Source: Deltaproteobacteria bacterium (GTDB taxonomy: Bacteria; Desulfobacterota; Deferrimicrobia; Deferrimicrobiales; Deferrimicrobiaceae). Taken from it: 8,378 nucleotides of DNA. Shown one piece after another: positions 1 to 6,165 of this stretch. Below the pieces are notes generated by a model, which searched no databases, had not been told where the DNA came from, and saw only the letters and a program-made list of their open reading frames with translations. A program made the position numbers and the translations under genes. The stretch's first letter is position 1; every line of letters begins with the position of its first letter. Where the stretch lies: NCBI GenBank assembly GCA_003105225.1, contig PQAK01000005.1, positions 1 to 8,378 on the forward strand, read 5' to 3'.

Positions 1-186
1 GCGGGGATCGATTATGACGATTTCCGAAGGGAAGACTCCCGCGAAGGAACCGCGAAGAAATACTGGGCCGGCCTCAATTACGAAATCACCAAGATGCTCG
101 GCGCCGTCGTGAGGCTCGAGGACAACAAGAACTTCCTGTTCGACGACAGCTTCCAGGGCTTCGTCGCCCTCAACATCAACCTTTGA
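1..186 (+). CDS. 3' end of an outer-membrane porin (partial)
   Basis: An open frame enters from the left edge and ends at TGA 184-186, giving the last 61 residues of a protein. The fragment is rich in alternating aromatic and polar residues (YWAGLNYEITKML, then AVVRLEDN) and ends FQGFVALNINL. This is the look of the final antiparallel strands of a beta-barrel with acidic turns. I infer a porin of the same general kind as the gene starting at 8065, but the piece is too short to assign a family. The last residue is Leu rather than the Phe usual for outer-membrane proteins. The cytochrome gene starts only 17 nt after this stop, so the two are probably co-transcribed and the porin and periplasmic cytochrome may work together. 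A different outer-membrane barrel family is the main alternative. Confidence 0.6.
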   Translation, partial: AGIDYDDFRREDSREGTAKKYWAGLNYEITKMLGAVVRLEDNKNFLFDDSFQGFVALNINL

Positions 187-203
187 AACTGCGAGGGGAA
201 TCC

Positions 204-851
204 ATGTCAAACCGTAGGGCATTTCAAATCATTCTGCTGTCCACGGCCTTTCTCCTTGTGATCGTCTGTCTGTCGTTCGCCAAGACCAGTCACAGGGAAT
301 ACAAGGACGCCAAACTGGAGGATTGCCGGGAATGCCACGGCGGGTCCGGAGTGGCGGACAATCACGGCGCGTTTTTCATGAGCGAGCACCGGCTGCTGGC
401 GCAGAAAGCATCCAGCAACTGCGCCGACTGCCACCAGCAATCCTTCTGCCTCGACTGCCACAACGGCGGGAACATCGAAACCGACCTGCGGAAGAGCGTC
501 TCGAGACGAGGCGAACCCATGCCGAAGACGCACCGTTCCGATTTCATCTCCATCCATTCCATCAAGGCATCGGACAACCTCCAGAACTGCTACCGCTGCC
601 ATGAGACGACTTTCTGCTCGGACTGCCACAACGCCCAGATTTCGCGGAACCGGGCCGGAATGCGCTTCAAGGGTTTCAACGGCCGGCCGGATCATATACC
701 GGTGTTCGATTCCCCCGGCGTCCTGAATGCGGGATGGGTCGCATTTCATCGCGGGGAGGCGCGGCGGAACCTGCAGTCCTGCCAGTCCTGCCACCCGCAG
801 AAGGCGGATTGCACGAACTTCCTGTGCCACCCGAATCTCGGGGGCAAATAA
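204..851 (+). CDS. periplasmic heptaheme c-type cytochrome
   Basis: This is a 215-residue multiheme electron carrier, probably in the periplasm. I chose ATG 204 over the in-frame TTG at 183 because GAGGGGAA (193-200) lies just before it. Residues 1-26 form a Sec signal peptide with a basic start (NRR), a long hydrophobic core and a likely cut after SFA. Six CXXCH motifs start at Cys41, 73, 82, 129, 138 and 193. A seventh, CX4CH, spans Cys203-His209, a spacing known from cytochrome c3. The sites fall in closely spaced pairs (73/82, 129/138, 193/203). The heme-bearing core is therefore about 27 residues per heme, compact like cytochrome c7/c3-type proteins. It sits between a porin fragment and the Fe-S/AOR pair, so a role in passing electrons between that oxidoreductase and the periplasm or cell surface is plausible but inferred. 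Confidence 0.9.
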   Translation: MSNRRAFQIILLSTAFLLVIVCLSFAKTSHREYKDAKLEDCRECHGGSGVADNHGAFFMSEHRLLAQKASSNCADCHQQSFCLDCHNGGNIETDLRKSVSRRGEPMPKTHRSDFISIHSIKASDNLQNCYRCHETTFCSDCHNAQISRNRAGMRFKGFNGRPDHIPVFDSPGVLNAGWVAFHRGEARRNLQSCQSCHPQKADCTNFLCHPNLGGK

Positions 852-902
852 CCGGGGAACCCTGAATACGCACAATAATCTTCGGGCAAAAGGAGGAAGC
901 AA

Positions 903-1700
903 ATGGCCGGCATAAAAAAAGCCATCGTCGTAGGTCCGGGAGCAGGCGGCACCTCAAAGGAGATGGAGATCGGAAAGGTGGCCGAGTATATCCACAAGAT
1001 CGTCACGCGGAGAGAATTTCTCCAGGTAACGGGGGCCGTCGGGCTGGGCGCCGCGACGTTCTACCTCATCGGGTGCGGCGGCAGCTCCTCCGAGAGCGTT
1101 GCGCCGAGGCAGGTCTTCGTGGCCAACGCCCAGGGCATGCTCGTCGCCGAGCCGAGCCGCTGCGTGGGATGCCGGCGCTGCGAGCTGGCATGCAGCGAAT
1201 ACAACGACGGAGTGTCGAAGCCCTCCATCGCCCGGATCAAGGTCGGCCGCAACTTCAATGTCGGCCCGCAAGACGCGACCACGGGATTCGGAAGGGGTGA
1301 AGGCATATGGGGCAACCACCGCATCGTCCAGGACGTCTGTCACCAGTGCCCGCACCCGGTGCCTTGCCAGCTCGCCTGCCCCAACGGGGCCATCGAGGTG
1401 GTCCCTCCGGTCAACGCCAGGGTGGTGAACGCGGCCAAGTGCCGCGGCTGCGGCATCTGCACGAAGGCGTGCCCCTGGGCGATGACGTCCCTCAACGGCC
1501 CGGTGGACGGGGCGAGCACGAAGGCGACCAAGTGCTCGCTCTGCAACGGCGACCCGGAGTGCGCCCGGATGTGCCCGGTGGGCGCGCTCAAGTACGTTCC
1601 CTGGCAGAACGTGACCAAGGACTTTCCGCCCCGACAGGTCGTACCGGCATCCATTCAGCTGGCGGCGGATGTCAAGGATACCTGCGACAAGTGCCATTAA
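903..1700 (+). CDS. Tat-exported 4x[4Fe-4S] ferredoxin-like electron-transfer subunit with C-terminal CXXCH
   Basis: This 265-residue protein resembles the DmsB/HybA/YdhY type of polyferredoxin subunit. ATG 903 follows a strong AAGGAGG (889-895); an internal ATG at 963 has almost no spacer from its GGAG and is less likely. A Tat motif, TRREFLQ (residues 35-41), precedes a hydrophobic stretch ending LIGC58, which also reads as a lipobox, so the mature protein may be a lipoprotein. Sixteen cysteines in four groups can bind four cubane clusters: C87/90/93/97, C146/149/155/159, C180/183/186/190 and C211/214/220/224. The second group has five residues between its middle cysteines. The last five residues are CDKCH (261-265), a complete c-heme motif ending on the histidine. 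It most likely passes electrons between the AOR-like protein encoded 43 nt downstream and the cytochrome encoded upstream. The partner assignment is inferred from gene order. Confidence 0.88.
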   Translation: MAGIKKAIVVGPGAGGTSKEMEIGKVAEYIHKIVTRREFLQVTGAVGLGAATFYLIGCGGSSSESVAPRQVFVANAQGMLVAEPSRCVGCRRCELACSEYNDGVSKPSIARIKVGRNFNVGPQDATTGFGRGEGIWGNHRIVQDVCHQCPHPVPCQLACPNGAIEVVPPVNARVVNAAKCRGCGICTKACPWAMTSLNGPVDGASTKATKCSLCNGDPECARMCPVGALKYVPWQNVTKDFPPRQVVPASIQLAADVKDTCDKCH

Positions 1701-1719
1701 TAAAAGCGATCCGGAATAA

Positions 1720-1746
1720 GACCGTTATTAAAGGAGGCAGATAATG
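1720..1746 (+). promoter_or_regulatory. possible ModE-like operator over the RBS and start of the AOR gene
   Basis: CGTTAT (1723-1728) and ATAATG (1741-1746) are separated by exactly 12 nt, the same geometry as the two CGTTAT-N12-ATAACG boxes at 7121-7144 and 7964-7987, with one core mismatch. The extended left arm GACCGTTAT also matches 8 of 9 bases of GATCGTTAT at 7118. The element contains the AAGGAGG ribosome binding site (1731-1737) and the ATG (1744). The fixed start codon and AT-rich leader make chance resemblance a real possibility, and there is no obvious promoter here. If real, it would act as a roadblock or as an internal control point for the AOR gene. Confidence 0.3.
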
Positions 1747-3972
1747 GGCGGATGGACCGGAAAGGTCTTACGGGTGGACCTGACAACAGGGGTCATTTCC
1801 AAGGAAAGCACGGACAAGTATAAACCCTATCTCGGGGGCACGGGGCTCGCGTACAAGGTCCTGTGGGATGAAGTGCCGCCGGGCACGGATGCGTGGGACC
1901 CCGCGAACCGGATCATCTTCGGCGTGGGCCCGCTGACCGGCACGGGGGCCCCGCTCTCCGGGCGGGTCTCGGTAACCTCCCTGTGGCCGATGCATCCGGA
2001 AAGTTTGCCGGCGACCGGGCACATGGGAGGGCATTGGGGGCCCGAGCTCAAGTATGCAGGCTACGACTCCCTCATCATCCAGGGCAAGGCCGCCTCCCCG
2101 GTATGGATCTACATCAAGGACGACGTCGTCGAGATCCGGGACGCGGGGAAGATGTGGGGCAACGGCATCTATCGGGCCAACGCCGAAATCATGAACATCA
2201 TGGGACCGGAGGCCCACGTGGCCGCGATCGGCCAGTGCGGCGAGAACCTGGTGCGCGGATCCAACGTCATGTGCGACCGTTCCCACTCCGCGGGGGGAGT
2301 CGGCAGCGTGATGGGATCCAAGAATCTGAAGGCGATCGGCATCATCGGCACCGGCGCGCTGAAGGTCGAAGCCTCGAAATCGGCATGGAAAGACCTTGTC
2401 CACTACCAGCACACCATTCTCGGAGCCAACTCGGGAGGCGTGGTGCCCAACACGCTGCAATCCTGGCAACCCGACGGGTATTACGGCGGGACGCGCTGGA
2501 CGGCGGCAAAAGGTTTGTTCTGGGGAGCGGCAAGCCCGCCGGTCGAGACCGGGGACTGCACGGCCGATGACCTGAACAGCATCGGGCTCCGAACCTTCAA
2601 GGGGTACGCCGATTTCGGCCCGGGCGTGGGAGACAAGCACACGGTGAAGATCCAGGGGTGCCACGGGTGTCCGATCCGGTGCCACATCGCGACCGATGTC
2701 CCGGCGCTGGAGCAGCTCGGCGTCTCCCGGTACCAGGTGAATACCTGCAACGGCAATTCCAGCGGATCCGGATTCACGATCGGCATCACCAGCAGGTCGG
2801 AAAACAATATCACTGCGTCTCAATACGGCGTCGCGCTCTGCGACGATTTCGGCTGGTGGAGCGACTACGGGCTGGCCCAGGCGGACTTCAAGTGGCTGGC
2901 GCAGCACGTCTTGACGGCGGAGGAATGCACGGCGGCGGGGATCGACCCCGTGAATGCCGGAAAGACTCCCTACCAGTACCGTCTCACCGCGGCGGAATAC
3001 GCCAAGCTCCCGTGGGCCAAATTCACCGGGAGCGATTTCGTCGGGAAGATGGACTTCGTGAAGGCCGTCATGATCCAGATCAAGGACAACCGGATGGCGG
3101 ACGGCACGCCGGCGACCTGGGAAAAAATGCAGGCCGGCCAGCCGGCGACGCTGGGCGCATACATCGCCGTAGGAGCGGGGCGGCTGGAGAAATTGTGGCC
3201 CGAACTGGCGATCCAGCACCAGGAGAACAAGGCTACCCCAAGCGCCATCAACTACGTCAAGATGGGGCATATCAAGCATCACTTCACGGAGTCGTCCGAC
3301 ACGGTCCAGGCGGCCGCCCTTCTCAACATGATGTACAACCGCGACCCGATGTGCCACACCCACACGAACTACACGGGGAACGGGCTGCCGCTGGCGTTGC
3401 AGAACGAAATCTTCAACGAGCTTTTCGGTCCCTTCGAAGGCGGCAACGCCATCGATGCCGAACTGGCAGCTCCGGATTTCCTTCCCACTCCGATGAACAA
3501 GGCCAAGGCGGTCTTCGCCAAGATGTGTTTCCTCTACATGGAGCTGCACAACTCGTTGACCCTGTGCAACTACACCCTGCCGGGATGGGCTTCGCCGCTC
3601 AAGAGCCGCAACTACCGCGGGGAACGGAACCTGGAAGCGATGATGTACTCGGCGGTCACCGGCGACGCCAAAACCGCGCAGCAGCTGGAGGACACCGGGT
3701 TGAGGATTCTTACCCTCTTCCGGGCGGACACCGCCCGCCGCATGAACGAGAAAGACATGCGCAACAAGCACGACCTCATGCCGGAATACGCGTTTCATGC
3801 CCATTCGGGCGCCGGCACGCTGGACCACGCCGACTGGGAAGTCGCCAAGGACATGTTCTACGAGGAGTGCGGCTGGGACAAGACGACCGGCCTGCCGACC
3901 CAGGCGACGTACGACCGGTTGGGACTGAGCGATGTGGCCGCCGTCATGGCTGGAGCGGGACTGTTGCCGTAG
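1744..3972 (+). CDS. aldehyde ferredoxin oxidoreductase (AOR) family protein, YdhV-like size, divergent pterin motifs
   Basis: This 742-residue protein is a member of the tungsten/molybdenum bis-pterin AOR family. Family signatures are the start GGWTGKVLRVDLTTG, GPELKYAGYD near residue 100, and GENLVRGS followed by VMGSKNLKAI near residue 190. The Fe-S ligands are C306-X2-C309-X3-C313 (GCHGCPIRC) and probably C608 in NSLTLCN, matching the family's three-plus-one cysteine pattern. The protein is longer than archaeal AOR (about 605 residues), with roughly 95 extra residues between C313 and C608. The two pterin motifs, normally DXXGL(C/D)X, read DDFGWWS (367-373) and NSLTLCN (603-609), so the substrate pocket may differ from classical aldehyde oxidases. 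There is no signal peptide. AAGGAGG at 1731-1737 sets the start. Expected chemistry is oxidation of an aldehyde or related substrate with electrons passed to the Fe-S protein encoded upstream; the substrate is unknown. Confidence 0.88.
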   Translation: MGGWTGKVLRVDLTTGVISKESTDKYKPYLGGTGLAYKVLWDEVPPGTDAWDPANRIIFGVGPLTGTGAPLSGRVSVTSLWPMHPESLPATGHMGGHWGPELKYAGYDSLIIQGKAASPVWIYIKDDVVEIRDAGKMWGNGIYRANAEIMNIMGPEAHVAAIGQCGENLVRGSNVMCDRSHSAGGVGSVMGSKNLKAIGIIGTGALKVEASKSAWKDLVHYQHTILGANSGGVVPNTLQSWQPDGYYGGTRWTAAKGLFWGAASPPVETGDCTADDLNSIGLRTFKGYADFGPGVGDKHTVKIQGCHGCPIRCHIATDVPALEQLGVSRYQVNTCNGNSSGSGFTIGITSRSENNITASQYGVALCDDFGWWSDYGLAQADFKWLAQHVLTAEECTAAGIDPVNAGKTPYQYRLTAAEYAKLPWAKFTGSDFVGKMDFVKAVMIQIKDNRMADGTPATWEKMQAGQPATLGAYIAVGAGRLEKLWPELAIQHQENKATPSAINYVKMGHIKHHFTESSDTVQAAALLNMMYNRDPMCHTHTNYTGNGLPLALQNEIFNELFGPFEGGNAIDAELAAPDFLPTPMNKAKAVFAKMCFLYMELHNSLTLCNYTLPGWASPLKSRNYRGERNLEAMMYSAVTGDAKTAQQLEDTGLRILTLFRADTARRMNEKDMRNKHDLMPEYAFHAHSGAGTLDHADWEVAKDMFYEECGWDKTTGLPTQATYDRLGLSDVAAVMAGAGLLP

Positions 3973-3980
3973 CGCAGCGG

Positions 3981-4008
3981 GGCCCCCGGTGAAAACCGGG
4001 GGCCTTTT
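3981..4008 (+). terminator. rho-independent terminator after the AOR gene
   Basis: GGCCCCCGGT (3981-3990) pairs perfectly with ACCGGGGGCC (3995-4004) around a GAAA tetraloop, giving a 10-bp GC-rich stem followed at once by TTTT and then CCTT. It starts 9 nt after the AOR stop codon. It ends the porin-cytochrome-FeS-AOR transcription unit and separates it from the repeat-protein gene. Confidence 0.92.
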
Positions 4009-4084
4009 CCTTGAAATCTCCCGCAGGGACTGGAGTAGGAACGCTTGTCGGGAGGCACGATCACTGTCTGCAGGAGAGGATCCC

Positions 4085-4978
4085 ATGGAAAAAGAGGATC
4101 AGAAAACGGATGCGGCCGAAAAGGTACGCCTGGAATATGGAAACGAACCTTCAACCGTTGAGAAAACCGCCGAACCGACGATAGAGGAGATCCAGGCGAA
4201 GATCGCCGAGACGGTCCGTACAGCCGCCGGCGAGCATTCCGCGATGACCCCGGCGGCGTCCGTATTCGCCCTGGTTCCGAAATCCCGGCAGGAAACCATC
4301 ACCGCCCTCCTGGACGAGATGGCCGCCGACGAACGGTATGCGGACATCAAAGCCCTGACGACGGATTCCGGGAAGGTCTTTTTCTTCTCGACGACCTATA
4401 TCCAGGCGGATGAGGCCGTCGCGAAAAGCCGGATCGAAGAGGCGAAGGTCAAGATTGCGGAGAAAGTTCGGGCGGACTCGCAGGACCGCGTCAAGCTGAC
4501 GCCCGCCGGCGATCTCCAGGAGCTGATCCCCGAAACGGAGCGGTACAGGATTGCCGCCATCCTGAAGGAGATGCAGGAAAATCCGGCAACCGCCGACATC
4601 AAAATGGTCACCGCTTCCAACGGGCACGTCTTCTTCTATTCGGATTGGCATATGAGCAATTACTATGCGTTGGTGTTGAGCCGCGTAACGGTGAAGGATC
4701 CTTGCGCCACGATCGCCGCCATGGTTCGGGACGAATCCAGGGTCTATCCGCGGCCGACCTGCGTTCAGTTCTTCATGGAAGATCTGTTCGAGATTCCCCC
4801 CTGCGACTTGAAGGCGATCGTCGATGAAACGCTCAAGAAACCGGAGTACGGCGATATCAAGATGCTCGTGCATCCGACGACGGGGGGGGTCTACCTCTAT
4901 TCCAATCGGTATTTGAAGGATCACATGGCAGCCGTCCTGATGGATTGGCAGGAGGTGGGGAGGGAAGCGAACCCTTAA
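4085..4978 (+). CDS. protein of unknown function built from three ~85-residue repeats
   Basis: This is a 297-residue, charged, apparently cytoplasmic protein with no signal peptide or membrane segment. I do not recognise a named family. ATG 4085 follows GGAGAGGA (4073-4080); upstream in-frame starts lie inside the AOR gene and the terminator. After a ~30-residue acidic head, three homologous units follow with periods of 84 and 86 residues. Each starts with IAxxVR (I40, I124, I210), continues through helical segments, and ends in a likely beta hairpin: DIK, about ten residues with a central turn, then FFFS, FFYS or YLYS (D87, D171, D257). A helices-then-hairpin order suggests winged-helix-like units, but this is only a guess. 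The E. coli ydh cluster also has a protein of unknown role (YdhW) after its AOR homologue YdhV; I cannot confirm homology. The few cysteines are confined to unit 3, so it is unlikely to be a redox carrier. Confidence 0.82.
   Translation: MEKEDQKTDAAEKVRLEYGNEPSTVEKTAEPTIEEIQAKIAETVRTAAGEHSAMTPAASVFALVPKSRQETITALLDEMAADERYADIKALTTDSGKVFFFSTTYIQADEAVAKSRIEEAKVKIAEKVRADSQDRVKLTPAGDLQELIPETERYRIAAILKEMQENPATADIKMVTASNGHVFFYSDWHMSNYYALVLSRVTVKDPCATIAAMVRDESRVYPRPTCVQFFMEDLFEIPPCDLKAIVDETLKKPEYGDIKMLVHPTTGGVYLYSNRYLKDHMAAVLMDWQEVGREANP
4181..4954 (+). repeat. three tandem protein-level repeat units within the 297-residue protein
   Basis: Unit 1 is about 4181-4435, unit 2 about 4436-4693 and unit 3 about 4694-4954. 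Anchors that align without effort are IAETVR / IAEKVR / IAAMVR and DIKALTTDSGKVFFFS / DIKMVTASNGHVFFYS / DIKMLVHPTTGGVYLYS. Units 1 and 2 are closer to each other than to unit 3. The DNA is well diverged, so the duplication is old and the units are under selection as protein. Confidence 0.8.
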
Positions 4979-5045
4979 GGCTGCGTGCAAACGGGAAGCG
5001 AAGCGAAGAAATCTGTCTGGATTGCAGGAACGGGGATCGCGACGC

Positions 5046-5861
5046 ATGGGAAAAACAGTTGCCTATCGCAACGGAACGCTGGAGCCGGGGGAGACGGAGG
5101 TGGTCCGGGAATTCCCCCTGAAGCTCGTCGTCAACGGCCGGGATGTCGCCACCCTGATCTGCTCTCCCCATGACCTGACGTACATGGCGGCGGGGTTTCT
5201 CCGCATGCAGGGATTCGTGCAGACGATGGACGATTTCCTCATGTTGAGCGTTTGCCGGGATTTCGGCATCGCCAATGTGGGCATCCGGGGAGAGGTGCCG
5301 GACAAGCTGCGGCCGGTCCTCACCTCGGGATGCGGCGCGGGAATCAGTTTCACGATCCGTCCGCAGGCGAAGGATTCCTCCGCCCGGCGCACGCCGCGGC
5401 GAGCCCATAGGCCCTCGGAGATCTTCTGCATGATGGAGCAGCTTGCCCGCCTGGCGGAAAATTACAAGTGCCATGGCGGCATCCATTCGGCGGCGGTCGG
5501 CGACGGCGCATCCATCCTTCTCTATGCGGAAGACCTGGGACGGCACAATACCCTGGACCGGATCGCGGGAGAGGCGCTCCTCAAAGGGATCGATCTTTCC
5601 GGCACGATGCTCGTCACCTCCGGCAGGGTTTCCACGGAACTGGCCGCCAAGGCGGCCATGCTCGACATCTCCCTGGTCGCCTCCCGCACCTCGCCGACCG
5701 ACATGGCGGTGAAGATGTGCGAGGAGGCGGGGATCGTCCTCGTCGGATACGCCCGCGGCGGGAGATTTACCATCTATTCCTGCCCGGAGAGGATGGACCT
5801 TCCCGCTTCCGGCCGGCGAATCGAGGAGGCCCCCGAAGCGATTATGGCCGGAAATTCCTGA
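5046..5861 (+). CDS. fdhD: FdhD-family sulfurtransferase for formate dehydrogenase / Mo-W cofactor sulfuration
   Basis: This 271-residue protein (from ATG 5046) carries the FdhD signature: AAGFLRMQGFV near the N-terminal third, HGGIH (143-147), EDLGRHNTLDRIAG (162-175), then SGRVSTELAAKAAM, RTSPTDMAV and GYARGGRFTIYS. FdhD moves sulfur from IscS to the bis-pterin cofactor, which activates formate dehydrogenase. In E. coli a CXXC loop carries the sulfur and the first cysteine is the essential one. Here the loop is TSGCGAG, with Cys96 kept and the second cysteine replaced by Gly99. The start is chosen from ATG 5046, preceded by AGGAACGGGGA; an in-frame TTG at 5022 would add eight residues and is less likely. 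No formate dehydrogenase is visible here, so it may serve an enzyme elsewhere or, more speculatively, the AOR-like protein. It lies 67 nt after the repeat-protein gene. Confidence 0.92.
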   Translation: MGKTVAYRNGTLEPGETEVVREFPLKLVVNGRDVATLICSPHDLTYMAAGFLRMQGFVQTMDDFLMLSVCRDFGIANVGIRGEVPDKLRPVLTSGCGAGISFTIRPQAKDSSARRTPRRAHRPSEIFCMMEQLARLAENYKCHGGIHSAAVGDGASILLYAEDLGRHNTLDRIAGEALLKGIDLSGTMLVTSGRVSTELAAKAAMLDISLVASRTSPTDMAVKMCEEAGIVLVGYARGGRFTIYSCPERMDLPASGRRIEEAPEAIMAGNS

Positions 5862-5893
5862 ACCGGGGTCGGATCAACCCCCCCGGCTTCTTT
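5860..5893 (+). terminator. possible weak terminator after fdhD
   Basis: GAACCGGGG (5860-5868) can pair with CCCCGGCTTC (5881-5890) with one bulged C and a 12-nt loop. It is followed by only a short T run (TTT 5891-5893). It begins at the fdhD stop codon. The poor T tract means it may be leaky, or only an RNA-stabilising hairpin, leaving tatA partly in the same transcript. Confidence 0.35.
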
Positions 5894-5973
5894 GGCAAAT
5901 GGAAATGACGCGGCGATCCCGGCAAGGAAGCGGGGCGCACGCCGCGCAACTTGACCGTCGAAAGGAAAAATCG

Positions 5974-6165
5974 ATGTTCGGATTGGGATTGCCGGAGCTC
6001 CTCATTATCCTGGTGATCGTGGTGCTGGTATTCGGCGCCGGCAAACTGCCGCAGCTCGGCCAGGCCTTGGGGGACAGCATTACCAGCTTCAAAAAGGCAA
6101 GGCGCGATGAGGATACGCGGGAGGCTCCGCTTCCCGAAAAAGGCCGCAATGCCTTGGGAAAATGA
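5974..6165 (+). CDS. tatA: Sec-independent protein translocase TatA/TatE-type subunit
   Basis: This 63-residue protein has the full TatA plan: a very short N-terminus with LPEL (6-9), one hydrophobic helix (about 8-21), the FG hinge in VFGAGKLPQLG, then an amphipathic helix (GQALGDSITSFKKARR) and a short charged tail. TatA oligomers form the membrane element through which folded twin-arginine proteins cross. ATG 5974 is chosen because GAAAGGAAAAA lies just upstream and the family consensus starts here; the longer in-frame start at 5899 would add an unrelated basic stretch. No tatB or tatC is visible. The nearby Fe-S protein with a TRREFLQ signal is an obvious candidate client. The stop overlaps the start of the next gene by 4 nt (ATGA), pointing to translational coupling. 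Confidence 0.93.
   Translation: MFGLGLPELLIILVIVVLVFGAGKLPQLGQALGDSITSFKKARRDEDTREAPLPEKGRNALGK

Noticed and set aside
204..225. NRRAF at the cytochrome N-terminus as a Tat signal
   Set aside because: The following region is strongly hydrophobic and the protein is a c-type cytochrome, which is exported unfolded by Sec; the motif lacks the usual Phe-Leu-Lys context.
4011..4039. TTGAAA as a -35 element after the AOR terminator
   Set aside because: No acceptable -10 hexamer lies 16-18 nt downstream; the promoter for the 4085 gene remains unidentified.
4050..4072. Possible sigma54 promoter (GGCACGATCACTGTC) before the repeat-protein gene
   Set aside because: The -24-like GGCAC is present, but the -12 element lacks the required GC (it reads GT) and the TTGCA context.
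1768..4086. 772-codon open frame on the - strand opposite the AOR gene
   Set aside because: It is a shadow of a GC-rich codon pattern: the + strand frame has clear AOR family motifs, while the antisense product is Arg/Val/His-rich with no recognisable domain, and it runs through the terminator.
4882..4889. G8 homopolymer inside the repeat-protein gene as a phase-variable tract or frameshift
   Set aside because: The reading frame is intact across it and the third repeat keeps the expected residues on both sides (TTGGVYLYS), so there is no sign of slippage in this copy.
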